From VAZQ01 sp036557705 (GTDB lineage: Bacteria > Pseudomonadota > Alphaproteobacteria > Rhizobiales > Xanthobacteraceae): a stretch of 64,000 nt of DNA. The stretch covers positions 51,913-115,912 of the forward strand of contig DATBHB010000190.1 in NCBI GenBank assembly GCA_036557705.1. Reading direction: 5' to 3'. This document shows, one piece after another, positions 8,921-21,538 of this stretch; the first letter of the stretch is position 1; each line of letters starts with the position of its first letter. A model generated the notes under the pieces. That model saw only the letters and a list, made by a program, of their open reading frames with translations, had not been told where the DNA came from and searched no databases. The position numbers were made by a program, and so were the translations under genes.

Positions 8921-9187
8921 TCACTCCTCGTCAAGACGAGGTTCCCGTAACCTCTGATCATCTGCTGTATCAGCTGATTTGTTCTCGCCCAAAGCCTGTG
9001 GAAGACGAGCTCCCGCAATCGCGCGCCGCTCCTCACGGAGTCTCTTCAACGGGGCAAGTCGCTCGCGCATCTTTTCCACCATCGCAATCTTTTCGCCGAA
9101 CGAACGCGCTCTTATCTCGCGCCGGCCTTCGTCCTTGAGCGCGAGGATGTCCGAGATGTCGGGGTAAACGGGCTTGTCCGGCGTCAT
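8921..9187 (-). CDS. Small partner protein of a nucleotidyltransferase module
   Basis: 88 residues, highly charged and helical, with no membrane segment. The core DISDILALKDEGRREI then FGEKIAMVEKMRER is typical of small alphaproteobacterial proteins found next to an AbiEii-like nucleotidyltransferase. The ATG at 9185-9187 overlaps the TGA of the upstream gene remnant (ATGA, 9184-9187), so the two were once translationally coupled. Because that nucleotidyltransferase is broken, this gene is probably an orphan half of a toxin-antitoxin-like pair. The TA interpretation is inference from the pairing. Confidence 0.6.
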   Translation of the reverse strand: MTPDKPVYPDISDILALKDEGRREIRARSFGEKIAMVEKMRERLAPLKRLREERRAIAGARLPQALGENKSADTADDQRLREPRLDEE

Positions 9188-9560
9188 GGGCCCGCGTTTA
9201 CCTCGCACGGATTGGGAATGCCAGCGCGACGGCAGAACAACGTCCACGATTCATGCAGATTGTAGCGTCCCAGTATCTGGCAAAGCCGAGGGAGATCAAC
9301 TGCTTTTTCTGTCAGAAACTGGGCAATTCTCAAGAAGTCTTTTGGTCTGCCGACCCGTAGGAAAACAGAGGACTGAGACTGATCAATCCTGATTTCGGAA
9401 CATTGGCGGCTTCGGTAAACGATACCAGGATGTCGAGATCATCGGTGACCGTCGGCTCGATGTAGTTGTAAGCGGCAACCGCACCGGCAATCGCATATCG
9501 GCCAATAATGCCATCTGCCTCGATGGCGTTTATCACGTCCAGAGTCTGCTTGATGCCCAT
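9184..9560 (-). pseudogene. Truncated, frameshifted AbiEii-like nucleotidyltransferase
   Basis: The N-terminal part (9560 down to about 9350) reads TLDVINAIEADGIIGRYAIAGAVAA and then DDLDILVSF, the nucleotidyltransferase core, as far as SLSPLFSY, and then meets a stop at 9330. In a different frame from about 9352 down to 9184 the typical C-terminal part follows: GRPKDFLRIAQFL and then LHESWTLFCRRAG. About 70-80 residues usually found between these parts are missing, so an internal deletion changed the frame. The remaining end still overlaps the partner gene by ATGA. I regard the enzyme as dead. Confidence 0.75.
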
Positions 9561-9563
9561 AGG

Positions 9564-11009
9564 CTATCGCGGCAGCGTGGTCGATCCCATCAGGAACTTG
9601 TCGACCGCATGGGCGGCCTGCCGCCCTTCACGGATCGCCCAGACCACTAGCGATTGCCCGCGCCGCATGTCGCCGCAGGCAAACACTTTCGGATCGGAAC
9701 TGCGATAGGCGAGGGTGTCGGCTTTGACGTTACCGCGCGGGTCGAGCTCAAGGCCGAGCGCGGCGATCATGCCTTCGTGCACCGGATGTACGAATCCCAT
9801 GGCCAGCAGAACGAGATCGGCCTTGATGTCGAACTCGGTCCCTGGGATCGGCTTGAACTTGGCATCGACACGCGCACAGGAGAGTGTTTTGACGTGCCCG
9901 TCGTCCCCGGAGAAGTGCAGCGTTCCGACGGCAAAATCGCGCTCGGCGCCTTCCTCGTGGCTCGATGAGGTGCGCAGCTTCCACGGCCACTCCGGCCAAT
10001 TCAGAAGTTTGTTCTCCTTCTCGGGCGGCTGCGGCATTATTTCGAAATTAGTTACCGAGAGCGCGCCTTGACGGAACGAGGTGCCGATGCAGTCGGAGCC
10101 GGTATCGCCGCCGCCGATGACCACAACGTGCTTGCCGCCGGCGAGAATCGGCTCGCCATCGTCCAGCGGCTCTCCGCTTAGACGCCGGTTCTGCTGCGGC
10201 AGGAAATCCATTGCGAAATGGATACCCTTGAGTTCGCGGCCGGGAATCGGCAGGTCGCGCGCCTTCTCGGCGCCGCCGGCGAGCACCACCGCATCGTAGA
10301 GTGCGACCAGCTTTTCGGCCGGCACGTTCGCGCCGACATGGGCGCCGTAGTGGAACGTCACGCCCTCGGCCGCCATTTGTGCAACCCGCCGCTCGACGTG
10401 GTGCTTCTCCATTTTGAAGTCGGGGATGCCGTAGCGCATCAGGCCGCCGGCCTTGGCGTGCTTCTCGAACACGTGCACCTCGTGGCCAGCACGCGCGAGC
10501 TGCTGCGCACACGCGAGCCCGGCAGGGCCGGAGCCAACGACGGCGACGCGCTTTCCGGTCGAATGCGACGGCGGCTCAGGCTTGGTCCAGCCCTCTTCCA
10601 CAGCGCGGTCGGCAATTGCGCATTCGATCGTCTTGATGGTGACCGGATTGTCATCGATGTTGAGCGTGCAGGACGCCTCGCAAGGCGCCGGACAGACGCG
10701 CCCGGTTACTTCCGGGAAATTGTTGGTGGTATGCAGGTTGCGCGCCGCTTCCTGCCAGTTGCCGCGATAGACGAGGTCGTTCCAGTCGGGAATCTGGTTG
10801 TTGACCGGACAGCCGGTCGGCGCCCCGGTAATCATGTTTGTTCCGTGGCAATAGGGAATGCCGCAATCCATGCATCGCGCCGCCTGCTTGCGTGTTTCCT
10901 CCTCCGGGAGCGGCAGAACGAATTCGCGCCAATGCTTGATGCGCTCCGCGACCGGTTGATAATCGCGGTCCTCGCGTTCGTATTCGAGGAAGCCGGTGAT
11001 CTTGCCCAT
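9564..11009 (-). CDS. gltD: Glutamate synthase (NADPH) small subunit
   Basis: 481 residues. The beta subunit passes electrons from NADPH through FAD and Fe-S clusters to GltB in the GOGAT half of ammonia assimilation. The start MGKITGFLEYERE is the usual GltD N-terminus; an in-frame extension to 11078 lacks homology-like features. Cluster cysteines are visible at C46, C49, C54 and C67 and at C106, C110 and C114. The FAD site is VAVVGSGPAGLACA and the NADPH site VVIGGGDTGSDC. The C-terminal ACGDMRRGQSLVVWAI closes the FAD domain. It is downstream of gltB on the same strand, but 291 bases away, with a hairpin repeat in between. Confidence 0.95.
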   Translation of the reverse strand: MGKITGFLEYEREDRDYQPVAERIKHWREFVLPLPEEETRKQAARCMDCGIPYCHGTNMITGAPTGCPVNNQIPDWNDLVYRGNWQEAARNLHTTNNFPEVTGRVCPAPCEASCTLNIDDNPVTIKTIECAIADRAVEEGWTKPEPPSHSTGKRVAVVGSGPAGLACAQQLARAGHEVHVFEKHAKAGGLMRYGIPDFKMEKHHVERRVAQMAAEGVTFHYGAHVGANVPAEKLVALYDAVVLAGGAEKARDLPIPGRELKGIHFAMDFLPQQNRRLSGEPLDDGEPILAGGKHVVVIGGGDTGSDCIGTSFRQGALSVTNFEIMPQPPEKENKLLNWPEWPWKLRTSSSHEEGAERDFAVGTLHFSGDDGHVKTLSCARVDAKFKPIPGTEFDIKADLVLLAMGFVHPVHEGMIAALGLELDPRGNVKADTLAYRSSDPKVFACGDMRRGQSLVVWAIREGRQAAHAVDKFLMGSTTLPR

Positions 11010-11076
11010 TCCTAGCGCCTGTTCCGCCCAGGTCGAAAGGCGCAGCGAGGAAACCGACTTGCATGGCGCGCGCGCC

Positions 11077-11225
11077 ACCTCTCCCCCGTTAGCGCGTTTA
11101 CGCGCGTCTTCGACGCGCTACGGGGGAGAGGTCGCTCGCGCTCAAGCGCGGGCGGGTGAGGGGGTTCGGGTCCATCGAGAGGGCCGAACCCCCTCACCCC
11201 AACCCTCTCCCCTTCGGGGAGAGGG
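11077..11225. repeat. Triple-hairpin intergenic repeat between gltB and gltD
   Basis: Three perfect inverted repeats lie in a row. The first has 13-base arms 11077-11089 and 11120-11132 (ACCTCTCCCCCGT and its complement) with a second inner stem. The second has arms 11157-11169 and 11184-11196 (TGAGGGGGTTCGG and its complement). The third has arms 11203-11212 and 11216-11225 (CCCTCTCCCC, three-base loop). This CCCTCACCCC/CCCTCTCCCC type is a known style of dispersed repeat in proteobacteria. In the gltBD message it would form strong structures that could attenuate or stabilise the transcript. Confidence 0.8.
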
Positions 11226-11300
11226 AGCCCACCGAGCGCAGGGCACCACTGTGCACTCATTTCGCTGACGGCAATTGGATCTAACCAAAACATGATGTCG

Positions 11301-15992
<4,692 letters not shown>

Positions 15993-16169
15993 CGTTTCCT
16001 CACTCGGCGGACCCCCGCTGCCTCCGCAGCGGATCCGGCGCTGGGTTGGGAGCGAAATCGCCGCTCGGGGCAAAGGCGGCCTGTTTCGCACTTGCTGCAA
16101 TGCAAGCGGCAAGCCACTTATTGGACCCGCCTACGCGCCTTTGGGCCCGCCGCCGCGGACGGCCAATTG

Positions 16170-16186
16170 GGACAGCAATGCTGTCC
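16170..16186. promoter_or_regulatory. 17-base palindrome, possible operator for gltB or ltaE
   Basis: GGACAGCA-A-TGCTGTCC is a perfect 8-base inverted repeat with a one-base centre. It lies about 177 bases upstream of the gltB start and 111 bases upstream of the threonine-aldolase start, in their shared divergent control region. Such symmetry suggests a dimeric regulator. I cannot assign it to Lrp, NtrC or another known factor by sequence. Confidence 0.45.
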
Positions 16187-16296
16187 TAACTCACCATGCC
16201 AAATTCTAGCCACGGATACAAGCATTCGCCTATCGCAAAATTCGCGATTCCATGACATCGGCGCCCTGGCGCACCTCTTTGAAGAGATCGCTTCCC

Positions 16297-17349
16297 ATGA
16301 ATTTCGCAAGCGACAACGCCGCGCCGGTCGCGCCCGAAATTCTCAAGGCCATCGCCGAGGCGAACCAGGGCGCCGCACTGGCCTACGGCAATGATTTATG
16401 GACCAAGCGGGTCGAGCAAAAGTTCGCGGCGCTGTTCGAGCGCGACGTCGCTGTTTTCCTGGTCCCGACGGGAACCGCCGCCAACGCGCTCGCAATCGCG
16501 CATCTCGCGCCGCCGTGGGGCGCCGTGCTCTGCCATGCCGAGTCGCACGTCATGACGGACGAATGCGGGGCACCGGAGTTTTTCGGCGGCGGCCTCAAGC
16601 TTGTCGGGCTCACGGGCGAAGCCGGCAAGATCGCACCCGAAACTCTGGAACGCGCGCTCTGCGGACGCCAATGGGGCGGTCCGCACCATGTCACGCCAGC
16701 AGTGCTGTCGCTTTCGCAGGCGACCGAGGCGGGAACGATCTATCGTCTGGACGAGATCTGCAATCTCGCGGAGATTGCGCATGCAAGAGGGCTTGCGGTG
16801 CACATGGACGGCGCCCGGCTCGCGAATGCGCTGGCGCGGATGAACGCATCGCCGCCGCAGGCGACCTGGAAGGCCGGCGTCGATGTGCTTTCATTCGGCG
16901 CCAGCAAAGGCGGCGCGCTCGCGGCCGAGGCGATCATTTTCTTCGATCCGGCACGCGGAGCCGGGATGAGCGATCGGCGCAAACGCGGCGGCCATCTCAT
17001 TTCCAAGCATCGCTTCATCGCCGCGCAGATCGAGGCCTATCTCTGCGACGGCCTGTGGCTGCGGCTGGCGCGGCACGCCAATGCCATGGGTGAGCGGCTT
17101 GGTCAAAAGCTCGCGGGGCTCGGGTTTCCGCCAATCTGGCCCGTCGAGGCGAATGAGGTCTTCGTCGCTCTGCCGGCAGATGCAATCGAACGGCTAACGG
17201 CGGCCGGGGCGGGCTTTTATCCGTGGGCGACGACGGGCGCGCCGAAACGGCTCGCGCCCAATGCCAGCCTCCTCCGGCTGGTCGCCTCGTTCGCCACGAG
17301 CGCCGAGGAAGTTGATCAGTTTGTTGAAACGGTGGCGAACGTCCTGTAG
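16297..17349 (+). CDS. ltaE: Low-specificity L-threonine aldolase-type PLP enzyme
   Basis: 350 residues, fold-type I PLP enzyme that cleaves L-threonine/L-allo-threonine to glycine and acetaldehyde. The start MNFASDNAAPVAPEI matches the family N-terminus; an upstream ATG at 16252 would add 15 unlikely residues. Visible features are the PTGTAAN phosphate loop, AVHMDGARLANA with the cofactor Asp (D171), and FGASKGG with the Schiff-base Lys (K204). It is divergent from gltB, with a palindrome in the shared region. Its TAG stop is formed by the left end of a REP-like palindrome (17346-17467). Confidence 0.85.
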   Translation: MNFASDNAAPVAPEILKAIAEANQGAALAYGNDLWTKRVEQKFAALFERDVAVFLVPTGTAANALAIAHLAPPWGAVLCHAESHVMTDECGAPEFFGGGLKLVGLTGEAGKIAPETLERALCGRQWGGPHHVTPAVLSLSQATEAGTIYRLDEICNLAEIAHARGLAVHMDGARLANALARMNASPPQATWKAGVDVLSFGASKGGALAAEAIIFFDPARGAGMSDRRKRGGHLISKHRFIAAQIEAYLCDGLWLRLARHANAMGERLGQKLAGLGFPPIWPVEANEVFVALPADAIERLTAAGAGFYPWATTGAPKRLAPNASLLRLVASFATSAEEVDQFVETVANVL

Positions 17350-17467
17350 CCGGATTGAAGTGCGCTTTTCGGCGCGCCTCAATCCGGGGCCGATCCGATC
17401 CCGGATTTCACGGCGTACCAAAGCTCTCGCGACTAGCGAAAGCGAGCGCGCCGCTCAATCCGGGCTA
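17346..17467. repeat. REP-like palindrome, family R3 (copy 1)
   Basis: Begins GTAGCCGGATTGA and ends with TCAATCCGGGCTAC, its imperfect reverse complement; inner complementary segments can fold as well. A second copy is at 49395-49539. The GTAG...CTAC ends are typical of REP elements. The ltaE stop codon lies inside its left end. Its right end is 11 bases from the hsp20 stop, so it may act as a shared bidirectional transcript end. Confidence 0.75.
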
Positions 17468-17478
17468 CAAGTACTTGA

Positions 17479-17937
17479 TTAAGCAGCCTTGGCCTCGAGC
17501 ACCGTGGGCTTGCCGCCGCCGATCGGAATTTGGCGCGGCTTCTTGGCTTCGGGGATCTCGCGTACGAGATCGACGTGCAAGAGACCGTTCTCAAGCGAGG
17601 CGCCTTTTACCTGGACGTAGTCAGCAAGTTGGAACACGCGCTCGAAGGCGCGAGCCGCGATCCCCCGGTAAAGCGTCTCTCCCTTCTGCTCGTCAGACGT
17701 GTGATGCTCGCCTCGGATGGTCAGCGTATTCTCTTTCATCTCGATAGCGAGATCACCCTCAGCAAAGCCCGCCACCGCAACGGTGATCCGGTAGTCGTTT
17801 TCGCCGGTCCGTTCGATATTGTATGGCGGGTAGCCCGGCGATCCGCCGTCACTACCGGCGAGTTGATCGACGAGAGAAAACAGCCGGTCGAAGCCGACGG
17901 TTGAGCGATAGAGGGGAGCAAGATCGAATGTGCGCAT
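17479..17937 (-). CDS. Small heat-shock protein, IbpA/Hsp20 family
   Basis: 152 residues. An ATP-independent holdase that binds unfolding proteins during heat stress. The start MRTFDLAPLYRSTVGFDRLF is the classic N-terminus of rhizobial Hsp20 proteins, and GGAGG lies seven bases upstream; longer frames ignore this. The alpha-crystallin domain spans about residues 38-130 (NDYRITVAVAGF to LLHVDLVREIPE). The C-terminal IPI motif (RQIPIGG) used for oligomer contacts is present. The mRNA leader folds as a ROSE-like thermometer (separate entry). Transcribed alone, away from the flavoprotein gene. Confidence 0.93.
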   Translation of the reverse strand: MRTFDLAPLYRSTVGFDRLFSLVDQLAGSDGGSPGYPPYNIERTGENDYRITVAVAGFAEGDLAIEMKENTLTIRGEHHTSDEQKGETLYRGIAARAFERVFQLADYVQVKGASLENGLLHVDLVREIPEAKKPRQIPIGGGKPTVLEAKAA

Positions 17938-18057
17938 GGCATATCCTCCATGGTTGAGCGACATGCGAACGTCCGCCCCGTGGGGCCGGACAGGTTTGTT
18001 GCGCAGCCCTAAGGGCCCGCGCAGCCTGGATTTGGGGATTGCGGACGTTTTCCGCAA
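17938..18057 (-). promoter_or_regulatory. ROSE-like RNA thermometer in the hsp20 leader
   Basis: The 120 bases before the hsp20 start fold into four successive hairpins: 18039-18057 (TTGCGGA/TCCGCAA arms), 18001-18022, 17971-17991 (GTCCG/CGGAC with a CCCC/GGGG core), and the start-proximal one at 17941-17964. In the last, the anti-Shine-Dalgarno strand contains TCGCT (matching the UYGCU ROSE signature). It pairs with GGAGG through weak pairs including a G-G mismatch. That architecture and mismatch are the hallmark of ROSE elements that melt on heating and free the ribosome site. The folding was done by eye. Confidence 0.72.
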
Positions 18058-18198
18058 GGTCCTTCCTCACATTCAACCAGTCGTCGGCGAGCCTGCACTG
18101 GCCGGGATTTCGAGTCCGAGCGCCTTTGCGCCTGAGTCTCCCTGATGAGGTCCTGTGCCTTCCGTTCACAACGCTCTGTTGTGTTAGCTAGCGAGGAT

Positions 18199-19722
18199 CT
18201 ACTTAGCGGGGCGAATGTTCTGGTTCATGCGGAACAGGTTGTCAGGATCATAACGCCGCTTGACCTCAGCTAGCGCGCGATAGTTCGGGCCATACGCCTT
18301 CTCGACCCGATCGTTTTCATCGTCAGGCATGAAATTGACGTACACAGTGCCCGAGGCGAAGGGTGCGGTGGCCTCGAACAGCTGGCGAGCCCACGCAATG
18401 CAGGCTGAATCCTGAGCCTTATCGCGCCAGCGCGCATGCGCGTTCATGACGAAGTGAGCATCGCGGTTAGCCCACGCAGTGGCATTGCGGGGGACGCGCG
18501 CCATGGCCCCGCCGATGTGGGCGATGAACACTTCGCATTCAGGCGAGGGCAGCGTGCGCACCGCCTCGAGGATACCTTCGATCGCGCCATCTGCGAGCTG
18601 GGTGAAGTCGTGGCTCTTCCAGTAATTCCGTGCGCCTGGAGTCAGCAGCGGATCGAATGCCGCTTGCCAGGCCGTGAACAGATGAGGGGAAATCACGTCG
18701 GCGATCGGGTTGCCGAGAGCGCGCAAAGGCTTAACCGCCTCCTCGCCTTCCTTGATGTCGCCAACATAGCAGGCGGCAAATATGAGAACCTCCTTGCCAT
18801 GCCATTCTGGCGGCAGGAACGGCAGGGGCGGCGCTTTTCGCATGACTGCCCAGATTGTGAGTTCGTCGGGCGCCTCGTCGGCAATGCGGCGAAATGCCGG
18901 CAGCAATTCACCCGCCTTGTCGAACGGATGCACAACGAGCCCGGACAGCACCTCGGGGCCAAGCCGATGCAGCCTGAACTCGAAGGACGTGACCACGCCG
19001 AAATTGCCGCCGCCCCCCCGCAATGCCCAGAAGAGGTCCTGGTGCTCCTTCTCGCTGGCGCGAACCAGCTTGGCGTCCGCCGTGACGACGTCCGCCGAGA
19101 TGAGGTTATCGATGGTCAACCCGAATTTGCGGGTGGTCCAGCCGAAACCGCCGCCAAGCGTCAGGCCGGCCACTCCGGTCGTGGAATTGATGCCCAGCGG
19201 CGTGGCAAGCCCGAACGCCTGCGCCTCCTTATCGAAGTCTGCAAGCGTTGCGCCGGGCTCAACGCGGGCCGTGCCGGAGGCGGGGTCTACCCGCACTGAT
19301 TTCATCAGGGACAGATCGATCAGCAGCCCACCATCACAGACTGCATTGCCGGCGATGTTATGACCCCCCGCGCGCACAGCAACCAGCAGTCCTTCGTCAC
19401 CCGCGAGCCTGACCGTATTGATGACATCGGCGGCCCCCAGGCAGCGCACCGCGAGGCTGGGGCCTCGGTCCACCATGGCGTTCCAGATGGTGCGGGCCGC
19501 CTCGTAGCCATCCTCTCCGGGCAACGCGACGGCGCCGCGGAGCTTGCTCCGCAGCGCTGCGACAGTATCATTCGGGAGCCTTTTGGTTGCCCCGTCGAGC
19601 CCACGGAGGACCAGATCCGTGGGGCGCGCCCCCGTTACGGGCTGGGTTCCCGTCTCCCGTCGGTTGAGCCGACGCGCAGGATTGTCGCGAACCGTCTGGG
19701 GTATAGCCTCGGTCTGGGTCAT
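18199..19722 (-). CDS. Secreted-type or cytosolic FAD-linked oxidoreductase (BBE family)
   Basis: 507 residues. An N-terminal FAD_binding_4 (PCMH-type) domain carries VAVRAGGHNIAGNAV with H121 as the likely covalent FAD attachment site, then TLGGGFGWTTRKFGLTIDN. The middle is the substrate domain, and the C-terminal berberine-bridge motif is present (AYGPNYRALAEVKRRYDPDNLFR). A second Cys link typical of bicovalent members is not seen (STTGVAG at the site), so single attachment is likely. Substrates of this family range from sugars to alkaloid-like phenolics; the one here is unknown. It is divergent from a CadC-like regulator, with a pair of direct repeats between them. The start at 19722 (MTQTEAIPQTV) gives an unusually long leader without signal-peptide character. 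Confidence 0.85.
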   Translation of the reverse strand: MTQTEAIPQTVRDNPARRLNRRETGTQPVTGARPTDLVLRGLDGATKRLPNDTVAALRSKLRGAVALPGEDGYEAARTIWNAMVDRGPSLAVRCLGAADVINTVRLAGDEGLLVAVRAGGHNIAGNAVCDGGLLIDLSLMKSVRVDPASGTARVEPGATLADFDKEAQAFGLATPLGINSTTGVAGLTLGGGFGWTTRKFGLTIDNLISADVVTADAKLVRASEKEHQDLFWALRGGGGNFGVVTSFEFRLHRLGPEVLSGLVVHPFDKAGELLPAFRRIADEAPDELTIWAVMRKAPPLPFLPPEWHGKEVLIFAACYVGDIKEGEEAVKPLRALGNPIADVISPHLFTAWQAAFDPLLTPGARNYWKSHDFTQLADGAIEGILEAVRTLPSPECEVFIAHIGGAMARVPRNATAWANRDAHFVMNAHARWRDKAQDSACIAWARQLFEATAPFASGTVYVNFMPDDENDRVEKAYGPNYRALAEVKRRYDPDNLFRMNQNIRPAK

Positions 19723-19807
19723 GGTCGCCTCCGTCGGGTCAAATCACAGAACCGGAAGCCAAGCAGTCTGACGGGAATGCCTGCGAAAGACTTTGACCTG
19801 ACCTTGA

Positions 19808-19880
19808 TTTATTCGTGAGGTCGGCTTGATCATTTCCCGAGTGACTTATTTATTCGTGAGATCGGCCTCGTCATTATCCC
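19808..19880. promoter_or_regulatory. Two direct repeats between flavoprotein and CadC-like regulator
   Basis: Two near-identical copies of a roughly 31-base unit begin at 19808 and 19849, 41 bases apart (about four DNA turns). Both start TTTATTCGTGAG, continue with TCGGC, and include TCATT and CCC. They lie just upstream of the regulator's GTG start and about 90-160 bases from the flavoprotein start. Same-face spacing suggests co-operative binding by the winged-helix regulator, perhaps for autoregulation. Confidence 0.55.
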
Positions 19881-19905
19881 CGTAGCTTCGATCAAGGACG
19901 AAGAC

Positions 19906-21477
19906 GTGAAATTTATTTTTGACAACCATGTACTTGATACGGAGCGGCGGGAGCTGCATCGCGGTTCCGAGCCTATTGCTGTGGAGCCGCAGGTTTTCGA
20001 TCTCCTGGTTCATCTCGTGAAAAACCGCGACCGGGTGGTCAGCAAGGACGATCTCATTGCGTCGATCTGGGGTGGTCGGATTATTTCCGATTCGACGCTG
20101 ACCAGCCGCATCAATGCGGCGCGCAAAGCCGTGGGTGACAGCGGAAACGCGCAGAAGCTGATCCGCACCGTTGCGCGCAAGGGCTTGCGATTTGTCGGGG
20201 CCGTTCACACGCAGTCTGAAAGCCCCGAACCGGCAGTCGCCCGCGGGAGCGATGAATTCCCCTCGCAGACCCGTTCAGCGCTTCCGCTGCCCGACCGACC
20301 CGCCATCGCGGTCCTTCCGTTTACCAACATGACCGGCGATCCGGGGCAGGAGTATTTTTCGGACGGCATCAGCGAGGACATCATCACCGCCCTTTCAAAA
20401 CTGCGCTGGTTCTTCGTGATCGCGCGCAACTCTTCGTTCATCTACAAAGGAAAGGCTGTTCACCTGAAGCAGGTGGCCGAGGAACTCGGTGTCGGCTACG
20501 TCGTGGAAGGCAGCGTGCGCAGAGGCGGAGACCGCGTGCGCATCACTGCGCAGCTCAACGACGCCGCAACCGGCAGCCATATCTGGGCGGAGCGCTTTGA
20601 TCGCGAACTCGCCGATGTTTTCGCGGTGCAGGACGAAATCACCGAGGCCATCGTCGCTGCGATCGAACCGCAGCTTTATGCGGCGGAGAACTTTCGCGCC
20701 ACGCGCAAGCCGCCGGACAGCATGGATGCCTGGGACCTGTTGATGCGAGCCTTGTCGCACTACTGGCGGGTGACGCGACAGGACAACGTCGCCGCGCAAG
20801 CGTTGCTCGAGAAAGCAGTCGCCATCGATCCAAACTATGGCCGCGCACTTGGGGTGCTGGCGACAAGTCATGTGTTCGGCGCGCACATGGGATGGGAGGA
20901 ACTCAAAGCCGTCGCACCGATCGCCGAACGCGCGGCCCAGGCCGCAAAACTGGCCGACAGCGAGGATCCTTGGGCGCACAACGCATTGGGATGCGTTTAT
21001 CTGTTCGCGCGGCGTTTCGACGATTCTCTTGCCGAGTTCGAGACGGCGCTGCGCCTTAACCCGAACTTCTCGCTGGCTCAGGGCTATTACGGGCTGACAC
21101 TGTCGTACTGCGGACGCTGGAAAGAGGCCAGTGTGGCCGCGGGCCGCGCGTTGCGGCTGAGCCCGCGCGACCCCTTCTCGGCAATCTACAACGGGATCGC
21201 CTCTTACGCACACTTTGTCGGGCGCAACTACGACGAGGCGATGCGTCTTGCGCGTGAAGCCATTCGGCTGCGCGCCGATTTCGTCGGCGCGCACCGGGTG
21301 CTCACGGCCGCCGCCGGCATGGCCGGTCAGCAGGCGGTCGCCAAGGCCGCGCTGCAGGAACTTCGCCGCGCGCAGCCCAACATCTCGTTGGACTGGGTTG
21401 CCACTCGAATGCCGATTAAGCAGGAGGTCGACCGCGAGCATTATCTGCTCGGTTTTCGCCGCGCCGGCTTGGAATAG
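19906..21477 (+). CDS. CadC-like winged-helix regulator with TolB-like and TPR regions
   Basis: 523 residues, GTG start. Residues about 1-95 are an OmpR-type winged-helix DNA-binding domain (DRVVSKDDLIASIWGG, then SRINAARKAVGDS, then IRTVARKGLRFVG). Residues about 125-250 form the TolB/FlgO-like domain (IAVLPFTNMTGDPGQEYF, VEGSVRRGGDRVRITAQL, IWAERFD). From about 255 to the end there are TPR-type helical repeats (DPNYGRALGVLA, DPWAHNALG, LNPNFSLAQGYYG). No membrane helix is visible, unlike CadC itself. This architecture is common and expanded in Bradyrhizobium-like genomes. It may control the divergent flavoprotein gene through the direct repeats upstream. Confidence 0.85.
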   Translation: MKFIFDNHVLDTERRELHRGSEPIAVEPQVFDLLVHLVKNRDRVVSKDDLIASIWGGRIISDSTLTSRINAARKAVGDSGNAQKLIRTVARKGLRFVGAVHTQSESPEPAVARGSDEFPSQTRSALPLPDRPAIAVLPFTNMTGDPGQEYFSDGISEDIITALSKLRWFFVIARNSSFIYKGKAVHLKQVAEELGVGYVVEGSVRRGGDRVRITAQLNDAATGSHIWAERFDRELADVFAVQDEITEAIVAAIEPQLYAAENFRATRKPPDSMDAWDLLMRALSHYWRVTRQDNVAAQALLEKAVAIDPNYGRALGVLATSHVFGAHMGWEELKAVAPIAERAAQAAKLADSEDPWAHNALGCVYLFARRFDDSLAEFETALRLNPNFSLAQGYYGLTLSYCGRWKEASVAAGRALRLSPRDPFSAIYNGIASYAHFVGRNYDEAMRLAREAIRLRADFVGAHRVLTAAAGMAGQQAVAKAALQELRRAQPNISLDWVATRMPIKQEVDREHYLLGFRRAGLE

Positions 21478-21538
21478 CGCGGATTTCGGCCGGGTCGAAT
21501 CGGAGGACGACCAATCATTGCGTGCGTCCTTGAGCCCG

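Noticed and set aside
20395..21441. Minus-strand frame of 348 codons
   Set aside because: Shadow of the CadC-like regulator gene; composition and motifs do not fit a protein.
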